Origin: Opitutia bacterium UBA977
GTDB taxonomy: Bacteria; Verrucomicrobiota; Verrucomicrobiia; Opitutales; Coraliomargaritaceae
NCBI GenBank assembly: GCA_002292345.1
Contig: DBBT01000062.1
Span: 1 to 14,427, forward strand
Length of the DNA: 14,427 nt
Direction of reading: 5' to 3'
Of the stretch, positions 9,001 through 14,427 are shown in pieces. The notes beneath the pieces are model-generated. The model saw only the letters and a program-made list of their open reading frames with translations, searched no databases and was not told where the DNA came from. Every line of letters starts with the position of its first letter. Position 1 is the first letter of the stretch. Made by a program: the position numbers and the translations under genes.

Positions 9001-9612
9001 CGCGCGTTTTTTATCGTTTGGATCCCATAGATCGGGATCATTGTAACGCATTCCTGGCCCCGTGGTCCAACTGAAGTCGAAGCCGTAATCCAGAGGCCCA
9101 GGGAAGCCATGGTTGACCCCGCCGAAGTGAAATTTCTGGATATGGGCGGTGATGTAGCCGGCGTCCTTCAACAAGGTGGCAATGGTTGGGGTTTCCAGCG
9201 ACAGACGTGCCGTGTAGATCGGATCGATGTATTTGAACGTCGGTGTGCGTGGACGCGACGGCGTGCCACCCAACACGTGCAGCACACCGGCCTTTAGTGT
9301 CGACTGCCCGGCCATATAGGCTGCCCGCGACGGCGCACAGACCGGCGATGGCGAGTAGGCCTGCATAAAGAGCATGCCGTTTTTCGCGATCCGATCCATG
9401 TTCGGCGTTTCAATCAGCGATTCTTTGCCACGTACACTGCGGTAATAACAAGCCACATCCTGCCAGCCCAAATCATCCGTCAAGATGTGTACGATATTAG
9501 GCTGCGTTTGCGGGATCGGGCCCTTGGGACGTCCCGCAACGCTTGCAGCGGTCGCTGAAGACCAGGCAAGTAAAGCCGATAAAACAGTCGTTAATAAGTA
9601 ATTTCGTTTCAT
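6031..9612 (-). CDS. Multidomain secreted sulfatase fused to discoidin, SGNH hydrolase and EF-hand modules
   Basis: An unusually long (1193-residue) exoenzyme predicted to remove both sulfate and acyl groups. The ATG at 9612 is chosen because GGAG stands eight bases upstream and a signal peptide follows (KRNYLLTTVLSALLAWSSA); the in-frame ATG at 9636 lacks such support. Order of parts: S1 sulfatase, about 38-545, with DDLGW (D46, D47), CAPSR (C92 to R96), QKFH (K160, H162), FVHGP and SSDNGG; a beta-plus-helical module, about 560-740, shared with the next gene; an F5/8 type C (discoidin)-like domain, about 744-892; and an SGNH/GDSL hydrolase, about 915-1097, with FGTSLT (S922), NGAQGG, FSVND (N983) and DTIHP (D1077, H1080). 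Three EF-hand loops follow, starting at D1123, D1147 and D1169. The GDS motif is GTS and the sulfatase GKxH is QKxH; both keep the catalytic residue. The gene heads the lower operon. Confidence 0.92.
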   Translation of the reverse strand: MKRNYLLTTVLSALLAWSSATAASVAGRPKGPIPQTQPNIVHILTDDLGWQDVACYYRSVRGKESLIETPNMDRIAKNGMLFMQAYSPSPVCAPSRAAYMAGQSTLKAGVLHVLGGTPSRPRTPTFKYIDPIYTARLSLETPTIATLLKDAGYITAHIQKFHFGGVNHGFPGPLDYGFDFSWTTGPGMRYNDPDLWDPNDKKRADYQGIWAPLKPDRLSNFPSSHDPEAPYSLDADDRPYDSVVDLSIRWMDKVKGQGKPFFVNFCPSFVHGPIGSRDRKRLELYCEKMGFPFPTEPGRVTDKQKGQVNPYYAAMIDSADWQVGQILTFLETTDDPRNPGHKLIDNTYIMVSSDNGGSTHGGTPTGSEACADNTPLRAGKKSAYEGGVRIPFIIQGPGIQADSINNTPINLLDMLPTYVAMSGEKPKRELDIDGCNVLPLMLGQDNTVKSADGSVRDTMFFSFPIEQFANSVIRKGGWKLLWNHVPEMNGFEEVQLYRLYNLDGSVCDLGEAKNVADTNPDRRDAMLKELKAWLKANNAILPYKNAHLAGAKLAGSEQVPAVIHTGIRDDVVTVRVETEVGKAKIVEALLFYTTNGSGELRDHKNYEEWFIASATLHADGAEAFAPPGMTHGIFYLRDANGFVVNSELLPARITPGSDIWAKGSEFIENVYGYRPGLISLINTGLSAVQSATQSGQNTATLSAAIEAAKAVAQTPVDEKSYARSMSSLRHAIQSLDVPEAKLPVLNQFKMKKWSTPEQGAISSRGDNGPHEPAKNAFDGNPKTKWLDFSPQDSWIQYAYVAPKAVTGYAITSADEPAARDPMDWQLLGSNDGKTWAMLDTRSGEQWLKRYEKRSFKLSNQTACKFYRMKISAVRDVAQANSVQLAEVEFLTAQSTSASGGKARFVSNLDAGKPQTVVTFGTSLTAVGAWVDQLRTVIEQQYPGLAKVINGAQGGANSDWGRGALDEKVLKHNPDTVLIEFSVNDAVARRKTSVAHARGNLENMIKRILKQNSDCEIILQVMNPPVGHTKTQRPNLLAYNQMVRDVAKERGFQLIDHYPVWEKLLNDDPLKFLFYVPDTIHPVREGALQVITPTMLHALGLKPGKPELSEDAPCWKYLSRGLMDKDKDRVITHEEFNNYWKKLFTNNDANLDGELSADEFGPQVLFDALDADQDRQVTLDEFLKVYAPHFTRFE

Positions 9613-9633
9613 TGTAATAGCTCCGGATCGTGA

Positions 9634-9650
9634 CATGAATCGACTTCATG
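9634..9650. promoter_or_regulatory. 17-base palindrome, candidate operator
   Basis: Perfect arms CATGAA and TTCATG around TCGAC, 22-38 bases upstream of the sulfatase start codon. Its size and position suit a dimeric regulator binding site or an mRNA leader hairpin, but nothing in the window encodes a regulator. Confidence 0.3.
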
Positions 9651-9814
9651 TGCGCATGTATCACTGACATATCGATGCAAACACACATTCTAACACTTGC
9701 CGCAGGCTCTGGCTATCATTCGTTTGGATGATGACAGTGACGATCCTGGTGTTTCTTAAAAAAAATACACACTTATTTGAATTGATTCTGCCCTAGAGTA
9801 GCGCGGCGACTGAG

Positions 9815-9836
9815 GCCACTCGCCCTACCGAGTGGC
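9815..9836. other. Perfect eight-base-pair GC-rich hairpin
   Basis: GCCACTCG, loop CCCTAC, CGAGTGGC. It lies 35 bases beyond the terminator of the PEP-CTERM gene (in its transcription direction) and has no T-run. It could be a second weak transcription stop, an RNA-stabilising stem or a REP-like element. Confidence 0.4.
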
Positions 9837-9870
9837 AACTAGGAAAGCGATTTCCAGGATTGCTACCCAC

Positions 9871-9903
9871 AAAAAGAGGCCATGCTCCCCAGCACGGCCT
9901 CTT
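9871..9903 (-). terminator. Rho-independent terminator after the PEP-CTERM gene
   Basis: On the minus strand the stem AAGAGGCC pairs with GGCCTCTT (9896-9903 with 9874-9881) and continues after one mismatch with four more pairs, closing a four-base GGGG loop. It is followed by a T-run (complement of A at 9871-9875, which overlaps the stem end). It lies 28 bases past the stop codon at 9931 and should separate the upper pair of genes from the lower operon. Confidence 0.85.
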
Positions 9904-9930
9904 AACCTATAATCCCTTGCAGGTGAAATT

Positions 9931-11202
9931 CTAACGACGACGCCGGCGACCGAGCTCATAAATGAGTGCCAACAAGCCACCCAACAGCGCGAAAGTTTCT
10001 GGTTCCGGAACTGCGGTCGTAGCCACGACCAAATTGCCGGTGACCTGCGAGAAGGTATAGGTCTGATTATCAACAATCGCGTCCCAAACATCCCCGTTTT
10101 GAATAAATGCGTTACTGGCGTAGGCAGTTCCGCTCAATATAATCGATGTAAAATCACCGCTTTCACTGGCGTTATCACCGGTAAAGTCGAACAGGTTATA
10201 TGTGCCGACCCCAATCAGGGTATTTGATGTCAAGGTCAGCGCGCCGCCGTAAGTCAATGCACCACCAACATCAATACCGTCATAGCCGGTGCCACGTGTG
10301 GTGCCAGCGATTTCCATATTGGTAAAGGAACCCGTGGCCAGTGTCAGAGCACTGCTAAAGGTCAAGATGCCAGGACTGTTGCCAGGCGCTAGGAAACCAC
10401 CCGACTGGATGGTCGTGGCGCCGCCGATGATGCCACTACCACCGAGGCTTGCACCTGAGGCGACGGTGACCGCGCCAGACGCTGCACTGTTGTCGCCATT
10501 GACCAGCAACATGCCCGAACTGACAGTAGTCGTTCCGGTATAGGTGTTGGTGGCATTGAGAGTCGTGGTGCCGCTCCCGTTTTTGACTAGGCTGTTGGAG
10601 CCGGAAACGACTGAGCCTAGCGTGAACGCACCAGAGGATGAATCCACTGTAACGGTCGAGCCGCTTTGCAGGACGTTGCCGGTGGCGATAGCGCCAGTGC
10701 TGCCGCTAGTGTCGTAGGCCCAGTCCTTGACTAAAGCACTGCCGCTGCCGTCTAACACCACGCGCATCCAACCGTAGTTGCCGCCGGTAAGCTCAAATCC
10801 GATGTAGCCCTCCTGCCCAGCCGTAAAGGTATCGCCGAGGTGATCGGTCGAACCGCCAGCGTCGCCACTCGAGTCGAACGTCGACGAAGAGTTCACCGTG
10901 TCGCCCCACGCTAGATTGCTCAGCGTGCTATTGCCGGCGGCGGTCTCGCGCACTGGCTGGAAGCCAGTGCTGTTGACTACCCCGATCCCGCCGAAGAATA
11001 AGTTAACGTCCCAATCGAACGTCGTCCCCGACGTGTCGTTGGTACCGCTCTCAATGTCTATATAGACGCCGTCGAAGTTGGTCGGGATCGAAAGGTCCTG
11101 CAAGTTACTGTAAAGCACGTCGGCAGCAACTGGCAGCACACTGCTCAAGAGCAGTGCCGCGGCAACGCGGAATCGCGCAGAGTGTGTTGAGGAGTGTGCC
11201 AT
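9931..11202 (-). CDS. PEP-CTERM surface protein with autotransporter-type beta-strand repeat
   Basis: A 423-residue exported protein with no enzyme motif. It has an N-terminal signal peptide (residues 1 to about 27, core VAAALLLSSVLPVAA). A low-complexity, Gly/Ser/Thr-rich domain (about 28-185) follows, and then a beta-strand repeat region, about 203-300, containing LVKNGSGTTTLNATNTYTG and GFLAPGNSPGIL, which match the passenger-associated (PATR) style of repeat. The C-terminus is a PEP-CTERM signal: VPEPE at 398-402, hydrophobic helix FALLGGLLALIYEL, Arg cluster. Such tails are processed by an exosortase/EpsH-type enzyme in strains that make exopolysaccharide, so the protein probably ends in the outer envelope or matrix. 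It follows the large esterase protein by 18 bases and ends at a terminator. No Shine-Dalgarno sequence is visible. A role in holding or displaying polysaccharide is a guess from context. Confidence 0.88.
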   Translation of the reverse strand: MAHSSTHSARFRVAAALLLSSVLPVAADVLYSNLQDLSIPTNFDGVYIDIESGTNDTSGTTFDWDVNLFFGGIGVVNSTGFQPVRETAAGNSTLSNLAWGDTVNSSSTFDSSGDAGGSTDHLGDTFTAGQEGYIGFELTGGNYGWMRVVLDGSGSALVKDWAYDTSGSTGAIATGNVLQSGSTVTVDSSSGAFTLGSVVSGSNSLVKNGSGTTTLNATNTYTGTTTVSSGMLLVNGDNSAASGAVTVASGASLGGSGIIGGATTIQSGGFLAPGNSPGILTFSSALTLATGSFTNMEIAGTTRGTGYDGIDVGGALTYGGALTLTSNTLIGVGTYNLFDFTGDNASESGDFTSIILSGTAYASNAFIQNGDVWDAIVDNQTYTFSQVTGNLVVATTAVPEPETFALLGGLLALIYELGRRRRR

Positions 11203-11220
11203 TATAGTATGTAAGAGGAG

Positions 11221-14200
11221 TTAGTCCTGACTGACGCTCAGGCGGAAGAATTGTGGTTTCTCCCAGCCAGTCGTGGTTTGAATAATCATGGGGTAAGGCA
11301 CGAAGACCGCGTCGATATCGCCGCTGCCGCTTTCGATCAGTGTCGGTGTGGTGGTGACGTCCACCCACTCCGTAAGGTCTGGGCTGAACTGCGGCGTGTA
11401 GCTCAGTCCCGCCACCGACCAATTCTTGCGCCGCCCAAAGACCGCGCGGAAATCCACATTGTTGGACGTAATGGTTTCTAATACTGGCAGCGGTAAACCT
11501 GGCGTCACTCCGCTGCCGTAGCCGATGGAGTTGTTATTAGAAACAGCCGGGTCGGTGCCGAAGGCGAATTCGAGCAGGTTGCTGTTGCCGTCACCGTCCG
11601 CATTGTTTTCCCAATCCGAGTCGGTCAAGCTATTAGCAGCGAGCCAAGTGCCTCTTGGTGAGGTTGCGCGGAACGCGGACGGCACGAGTCCGGCTGCATT
11701 TCTGAGGTTGGGCTGTGCCGTATCGATCCAGGCAAAACGCATCGATACTGGCAAAGCGACAGCCGCATTACTTAGAACCAGCTTATTGCCACTGACCGTG
11801 GCGGTAGCCGCAACATAAGTACCGTCGGCGCCTGCGATTTCGAAGTAATCAGGCGATGCGGGAGTTAAGCCAACCGCGGAATCAAAGGTGACCTCTAAGG
11901 TACTGCCAGATAGTCGGATCGACTGAAAGGTCGGACCAGTACTGACAATATCCTGACCATAGGTGTTGTCGAGCGCCAGTAGTCCGAGGCGTTCGCCGAC
12001 TGGTTGCTTATTTCCCGGATGGATCCCTTCAGTACCATTCCACGTATCAGTGATCACCGCCATACCGGTACCCGCCACCTGATCTAGCACCGCGGACTGC
12101 GCTTCCCAGAAGATTGGTTTGGTCTCACCTGGACCCGAGCGTGGTGCGAGCTGCACATAGTAGAACGGGAAATCTTCGAGCCACAGCGCGCGCCAACCAT
12201 CGATCAGTGCTTTTTGCTTGGGCACATAGGCCATTCCGTCGGATAGATTGGCCTCGCCCTGATACCAAATCACACCGCGCATCGCAAACGGGATCAATGC
12301 GTCGATCTGACCGTTGTAATAACCGCCCGCGGCTCCGCTGTTGTAAACGGTACCTGCAGGCATCCACGTTTCAATTTGCGAGCCGCCTTTGGCGCTCTGG
12401 ATCAAGCCGATCGGCACATCAGCGCCTTCAGAGGATTCAAGTTCGTCCTGCAACTTGAGACCAAAGAAATACGCGACTGCGCTAAAAGCAGTCGCAGTAC
12501 CGCTGCTGCCTGTGGTGCTCTCGGTCCACACGGTATTGATGTGTGCCACCGGGGTACCCTGACTCAGCAGCGGCACTTTGTAAAAGCGCAGCGTGGGATT
12601 GTTAGGCGTCGCCTCAACGGTGGCTTGGTGATCGGATTGATTATTCTGCCACGCCATATTAGACTGGCCGGAGCAGAGCCACACTTCGCCGACCAGCACG
12701 TTGTTGTAGGTCAGGACTGTGGTTCCCCCATTCAGCGAAGCAGTGACCGTCAAAACGCGCGAAGTGATCGACGCGACCATAGAATCTAGGCTCACCGTCC
12801 AGGTGCCGTCGCCGGCCGCGGTGGTGGTTTTGGTTTGCCCGTCAAATTCGACCGTAATGCCAGCACTCGCACTACTCGTGCCCCACACCGGTACCGCTTT
12901 CTCACGCTGCAAGATCATGTCATCCGAAAACATCGAAGACAGTTGCAAATCGATTGGCTGATAGCCGACCACCACGTTGGTGTAGCTTGCGACTGTGGTC
13001 AAGGAGTTCAAGTTAGCCGTCACCGTCAAGACCTGACCGGTGGAATTGGCCACCTCTGCATCGAGGCTCACGGACCAGCTGCCATCGCCCGCCGCGGTAG
13101 TGGTTTTGCTCTGCCCGCTAAATGCAACCGTAATGCCAGCGCCCGCGGTACTGGTGCCAGTCACCGTTGTCGCTTGGCTGGGCTCAATCAGCATGTCATT
13201 CGACAGCGCGTCGACTGTCAAGGTTGGCGGAAAAGCGCCGGCAGGAGCGCCGATGACGTCGATTTCCTGCAGCACTATCCTGTGTCCTGTCGCAGCAAGA
13301 TCAGGATCTGCATAGGTGAAGCGCAAGGCATCTACAGAATTCGCCAAGTATCCCGCCGGAGAGGAACTCAAGTGAATGCGGCTGTAAGATGCCGTACTTG
13401 GTATATTTGTAAACTGACCAATTGAAACCCAATCCGCGCTGCCCACGATACTGTATTCCACCGTCATCACCTGATCGTGTTGAGCATTATTCCAGCCGGC
13501 AATCGAGTTGATTTCTGAGATATTGTAGCCATTTGTATTGGTGGTGACATCTAGGTTGAGTACGACTTCGGCTGGAAATTGGGCTGGCGTTTGATCATCA
13601 CGAAACCAAGTCGCGTTATTGAGGTCTGTTGCCGTAACGCCATCATTTACATCTTCGGTCGCAGCTGTATCGCCCCCTTGATTGGCAGTAATTGTAGAGC
13701 TGGCATAGGTGGCTTGACTACTGTCCACGAGGTCGGCCGCGCTGGTAGCCGCTTGTACTGACGCCAGGTCGCTTTCGTAATTCGTGGCTTGAACTGCACC
13801 GCCGATCACGTCGATTTCCTGTAGCGCGAGGCGGGTATTGGCGGCCGGGTTTGCATAAGTAAAGCGTAGGGAGTCGACGCCGAACAACAAATTACCGTTT
13901 AAGTAATGAGTGAGGCTGATAGAGCTGTATTGACCTTGTGTGTCTGCAGCTTCGTTGCTATATGTACCCAGTGTGGTATAGCTGGCATCCCCGACCACAC
14001 TGTACTCGACGGTCATCACTTGATCCGCTTGCGCACCGCCGGCATTGTAGCCGGCAATCGAGTTGATCGAAGTGATATTGTAGCCTGCGCTGTTGGTGGA
14101 CACGTCGAGGTTCAGTACGATTTCGCCTGGAAATTGGGTTAGCGTGACATCATCACGAAACCAGGTCATACTGCCTAGATTACTCTCTGTTGCGCCGTCA

Positions 14201-14427
14201 TTGAAGCCTCCTTCGGGAGTCCCGGGGCTTTGATTCGCACTCACCGTTGAACTCGCAAAGGTTGCTTGTCCCTGATTGGCGAGGTCGGTAGCGCTGGTGA
14301 ACGCAGCAGCGCCGGTAACGTCAGCGTAAACTGCATTGGTTTGAACCGTGTTCGAAACGAAAATTGAAACAGTGGCCGGCGCACTGTCGGTCGTCCCGTC
14401 ATTCACCGTGAACGTGAAACTGTCGGA
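11221..14427 (-). CDS. Large secreted multidomain protein with SASA/SIAE esterase domain, 5' end outside window
   Basis: The frame is open to base 14427 (1068 codons visible), so the true start lies outside; a GTG at 14406 is internal. Visible residues 1-25 (SDSFTFTV, then NDG) look like the end of a cadherin/Ig-type repeat. Two tandem galactose-binding-like repeats of about 180 residues follow (about 30-211 and 215-394), each ending in LQEIDVIG. Next come two Ig-like modules (about 401-489 and 492-580), both containing KTTTAAGDG and VSLD. The SIAE catalytic domain has GEVWLCSGQSNM (S589), AKGGSQIETWMP, GVIWYQGEAN and EGIHPGNK (H803). After about 925 a tail with NNADGDGNSNLLEFAFGTDP resembles calcium-binding repeats. 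The residue two before the catalytic His, Asp in the smaller esterase, is Gly here. It is probably a carbohydrate-binding acyl esterase in the envelope, co-transcribed with the PEP-CTERM gene. Confidence 0.9.
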   Translation of the reverse strand, partial: SDSFTFTVNDGTTDSAPATVSIFVSNTVQTNAVYADVTGAAAFTSATDLANQGQATFASSTVSANQSPGTPEGGFNDGATESNLGSMTWFRDDVTLTQFPGEIVLNLDVSTNSAGYNITSINSIAGYNAGGAQADQVMTVEYSVVGDASYTTLGTYSNEAADTQGQYSSISLTHYLNGNLLFGVDSLRFTYANPAANTRLALQEIDVIGGAVQATNYESDLASVQAATSAADLVDSSQATYASSTITANQGGDTAATEDVNDGVTATDLNNATWFRDDQTPAQFPAEVVLNLDVTTNTNGYNISEINSIAGWNNAQHDQVMTVEYSIVGSADWVSIGQFTNIPSTASYSRIHLSSSPAGYLANSVDALRFTYADPDLAATGHRIVLQEIDVIGAPAGAFPPTLTVDALSNDMLIEPSQATTVTGTSTAGAGITVAFSGQSKTTTAAGDGSWSVSLDAEVANSTGQVLTVTANLNSLTTVASYTNVVVGYQPIDLQLSSMFSDDMILQREKAVPVWGTSSASAGITVEFDGQTKTTTAAGDGTWTVSLDSMVASITSRVLTVTASLNGGTTVLTYNNVLVGEVWLCSGQSNMAWQNNQSDHQATVEATPNNPTLRFYKVPLLSQGTPVAHINTVWTESTTGSSGTATAFSAVAYFFGLKLQDELESSEGADVPIGLIQSAKGGSQIETWMPAGTVYNSGAAGGYYNGQIDALIPFAMRGVIWYQGEANLSDGMAYVPKQKALIDGWRALWLEDFPFYYVQLAPRSGPGETKPIFWEAQSAVLDQVAGTGMAVITDTWNGTEGIHPGNKQPVGERLGLLALDNTYGQDIVSTGPTFQSIRLSGSTLEVTFDSAVGLTPASPDYFEIAGADGTYVAATATVSGNKLVLSNAAVALPVSMRFAWIDTAQPNLRNAAGLVPSAFRATSPRGTWLAANSLTDSDWENNADGDGNSNLLEFAFGTDPAVSNNNSIGYGSGVTPGLPLPVLETITSNNVDFRAVFGRRKNWSVAGLSYTPQFSPDLTEWVDVTTTPTLIESGSGDIDAVFVPYPMIIQTTTGWEKPQFFRLSVSQD
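12685..13227 (-). repeat. Internal duplication of an Ig-like module within the large esterase gene
   Basis: Copy one covers 12961-13227 and copy two 12685-12954. Both encode SNDM/SDDM, a G-TS segment, GITV, KTTTAAGDG, VSLD and LTVTA in the same order. DNA similarity is still obvious, for example ACCGTAATGCCAGC at 13127 and 12850. Copy two is the normal N-terminal beta-domain of the esterase family; copy one is the added duplicate. Confidence 0.75.
13246..14340 (-). repeat. Tandem duplication of a galactose-binding-like module within the large esterase gene
   Basis: Copy one covers 13795-14340 and copy two 13246-13785. They share TWFRDD, QFP, VLNLDV, GYNI, INSIAG, DQVMTVEYS, LRFTYA and LQEIDVIG in the same order. 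The pattern of strands and the conserved ending suggest an F5/8C-like beta-sandwich that may bind sugar. Confidence 0.75.

Larger units (their letters stand above)
9613..9870. promoter_or_regulatory. Intergenic region likely holding the promoter of the lower sulfatase/esterase operon
   Basis: This 258-base region follows a terminator and precedes the first sulfatase gene, so a promoter is expected, but I found no convincing -35/-10 pair. It holds a 17-base palindrome (CATGAA-TCGAC-TTCATG, 9634-9650) about 25 bases upstream of the start codon, a second partial palindrome CATGTGCGCATG (9647-9658), an A/T-rich stretch with eight A (9758-9765) and a GC-rich hairpin at 9815-9836. GGAG before the ATG at 9612 is the ribosome-binding site. 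Confidence 0.45.

Noticed and set aside
8413..9030. 205-residue plus-strand open frame
   Set aside because: Antisense to the conserved core of the large sulfatase; no recognisable feature.
9740..9800. Weak TTCAAA / TAAGAA pair with 17-base spacing on the minus strand
   Set aside because: Only about half the consensus bases match and the region is A/T-rich, so it cannot be called a promoter.
11198..11206. TATAAT overlapping the start codon of the PEP-CTERM gene (minus strand)
   Set aside because: A -10 box there would place the transcript start inside the coding region, and no -35 partner is seen; it is a chance match.

Overview
The window looks like chromosomal DNA of a marine-type Verrucomicrobium, probably class Opitutae or a relative. 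The evidence is a PEP-CTERM/Arg-rich sorting tail, an autotransporter-type beta-strand repeat protein, a C-terminal 'DGDGNSNLLEFAFGTDP' calcium-type motif, a prepilin-like N-terminus of the GFALVIALSLMAFV type, and a dense set of secreted S1 sulfatases and sialate-O-acetylesterase-like esterases. This taxonomic call is inference from protein style; no rRNA or marker gene is present.

Every convincing gene lies on the minus strand, so transcription runs from right to left. At the right is a very large secreted protein that is cut by the window edge (14427 to 11221). It carries tandem galactose-binding-like repeats, duplicated Ig-like modules, a SASA/SIAE esterase domain and a calcium-binding-like tail. 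It is followed 18 bases later by a PEP-CTERM beta-strand-repeat surface protein (11202 to 9931) and a clear rho-independent terminator (9903 to 9871). After a roughly 260-base intergenic region a second operon-like block begins: a 1193-residue sulfatase fused to discoidin, SGNH-hydrolase and EF-hand modules (9612 to 6031); a paralogous sulfatase (6016 to 3806); a second SIAE-type esterase (3739 to 2123); and a third, more distant sulfatase (2121 to 532). The spacing is tight: 14, 66 and 1 bases.

Together the genes look like a machine that strips sulfate and acyl (probably acetyl) groups from an extracellular or periplasmic polysaccharide, such as an algal sulfated glycan. The carbohydrate-binding-like modules would hold enzyme and glycan together, and the PEP-CTERM protein would sit at the cell surface. 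No glycoside hydrolase, transporter, regulator or sulfatase-maturation enzyme is in the window, so the backbone-cleaving part must be elsewhere. The actual substrate cannot be read from the sequence.

The left 530 bases are different: a short repeat cluster (three copies of GGTAAAATKGGGTCA), a frameshifted remnant of a PEP-CTERM tail, and the first 45 codons of a prepilin-like gene that leaves the window at base 1.
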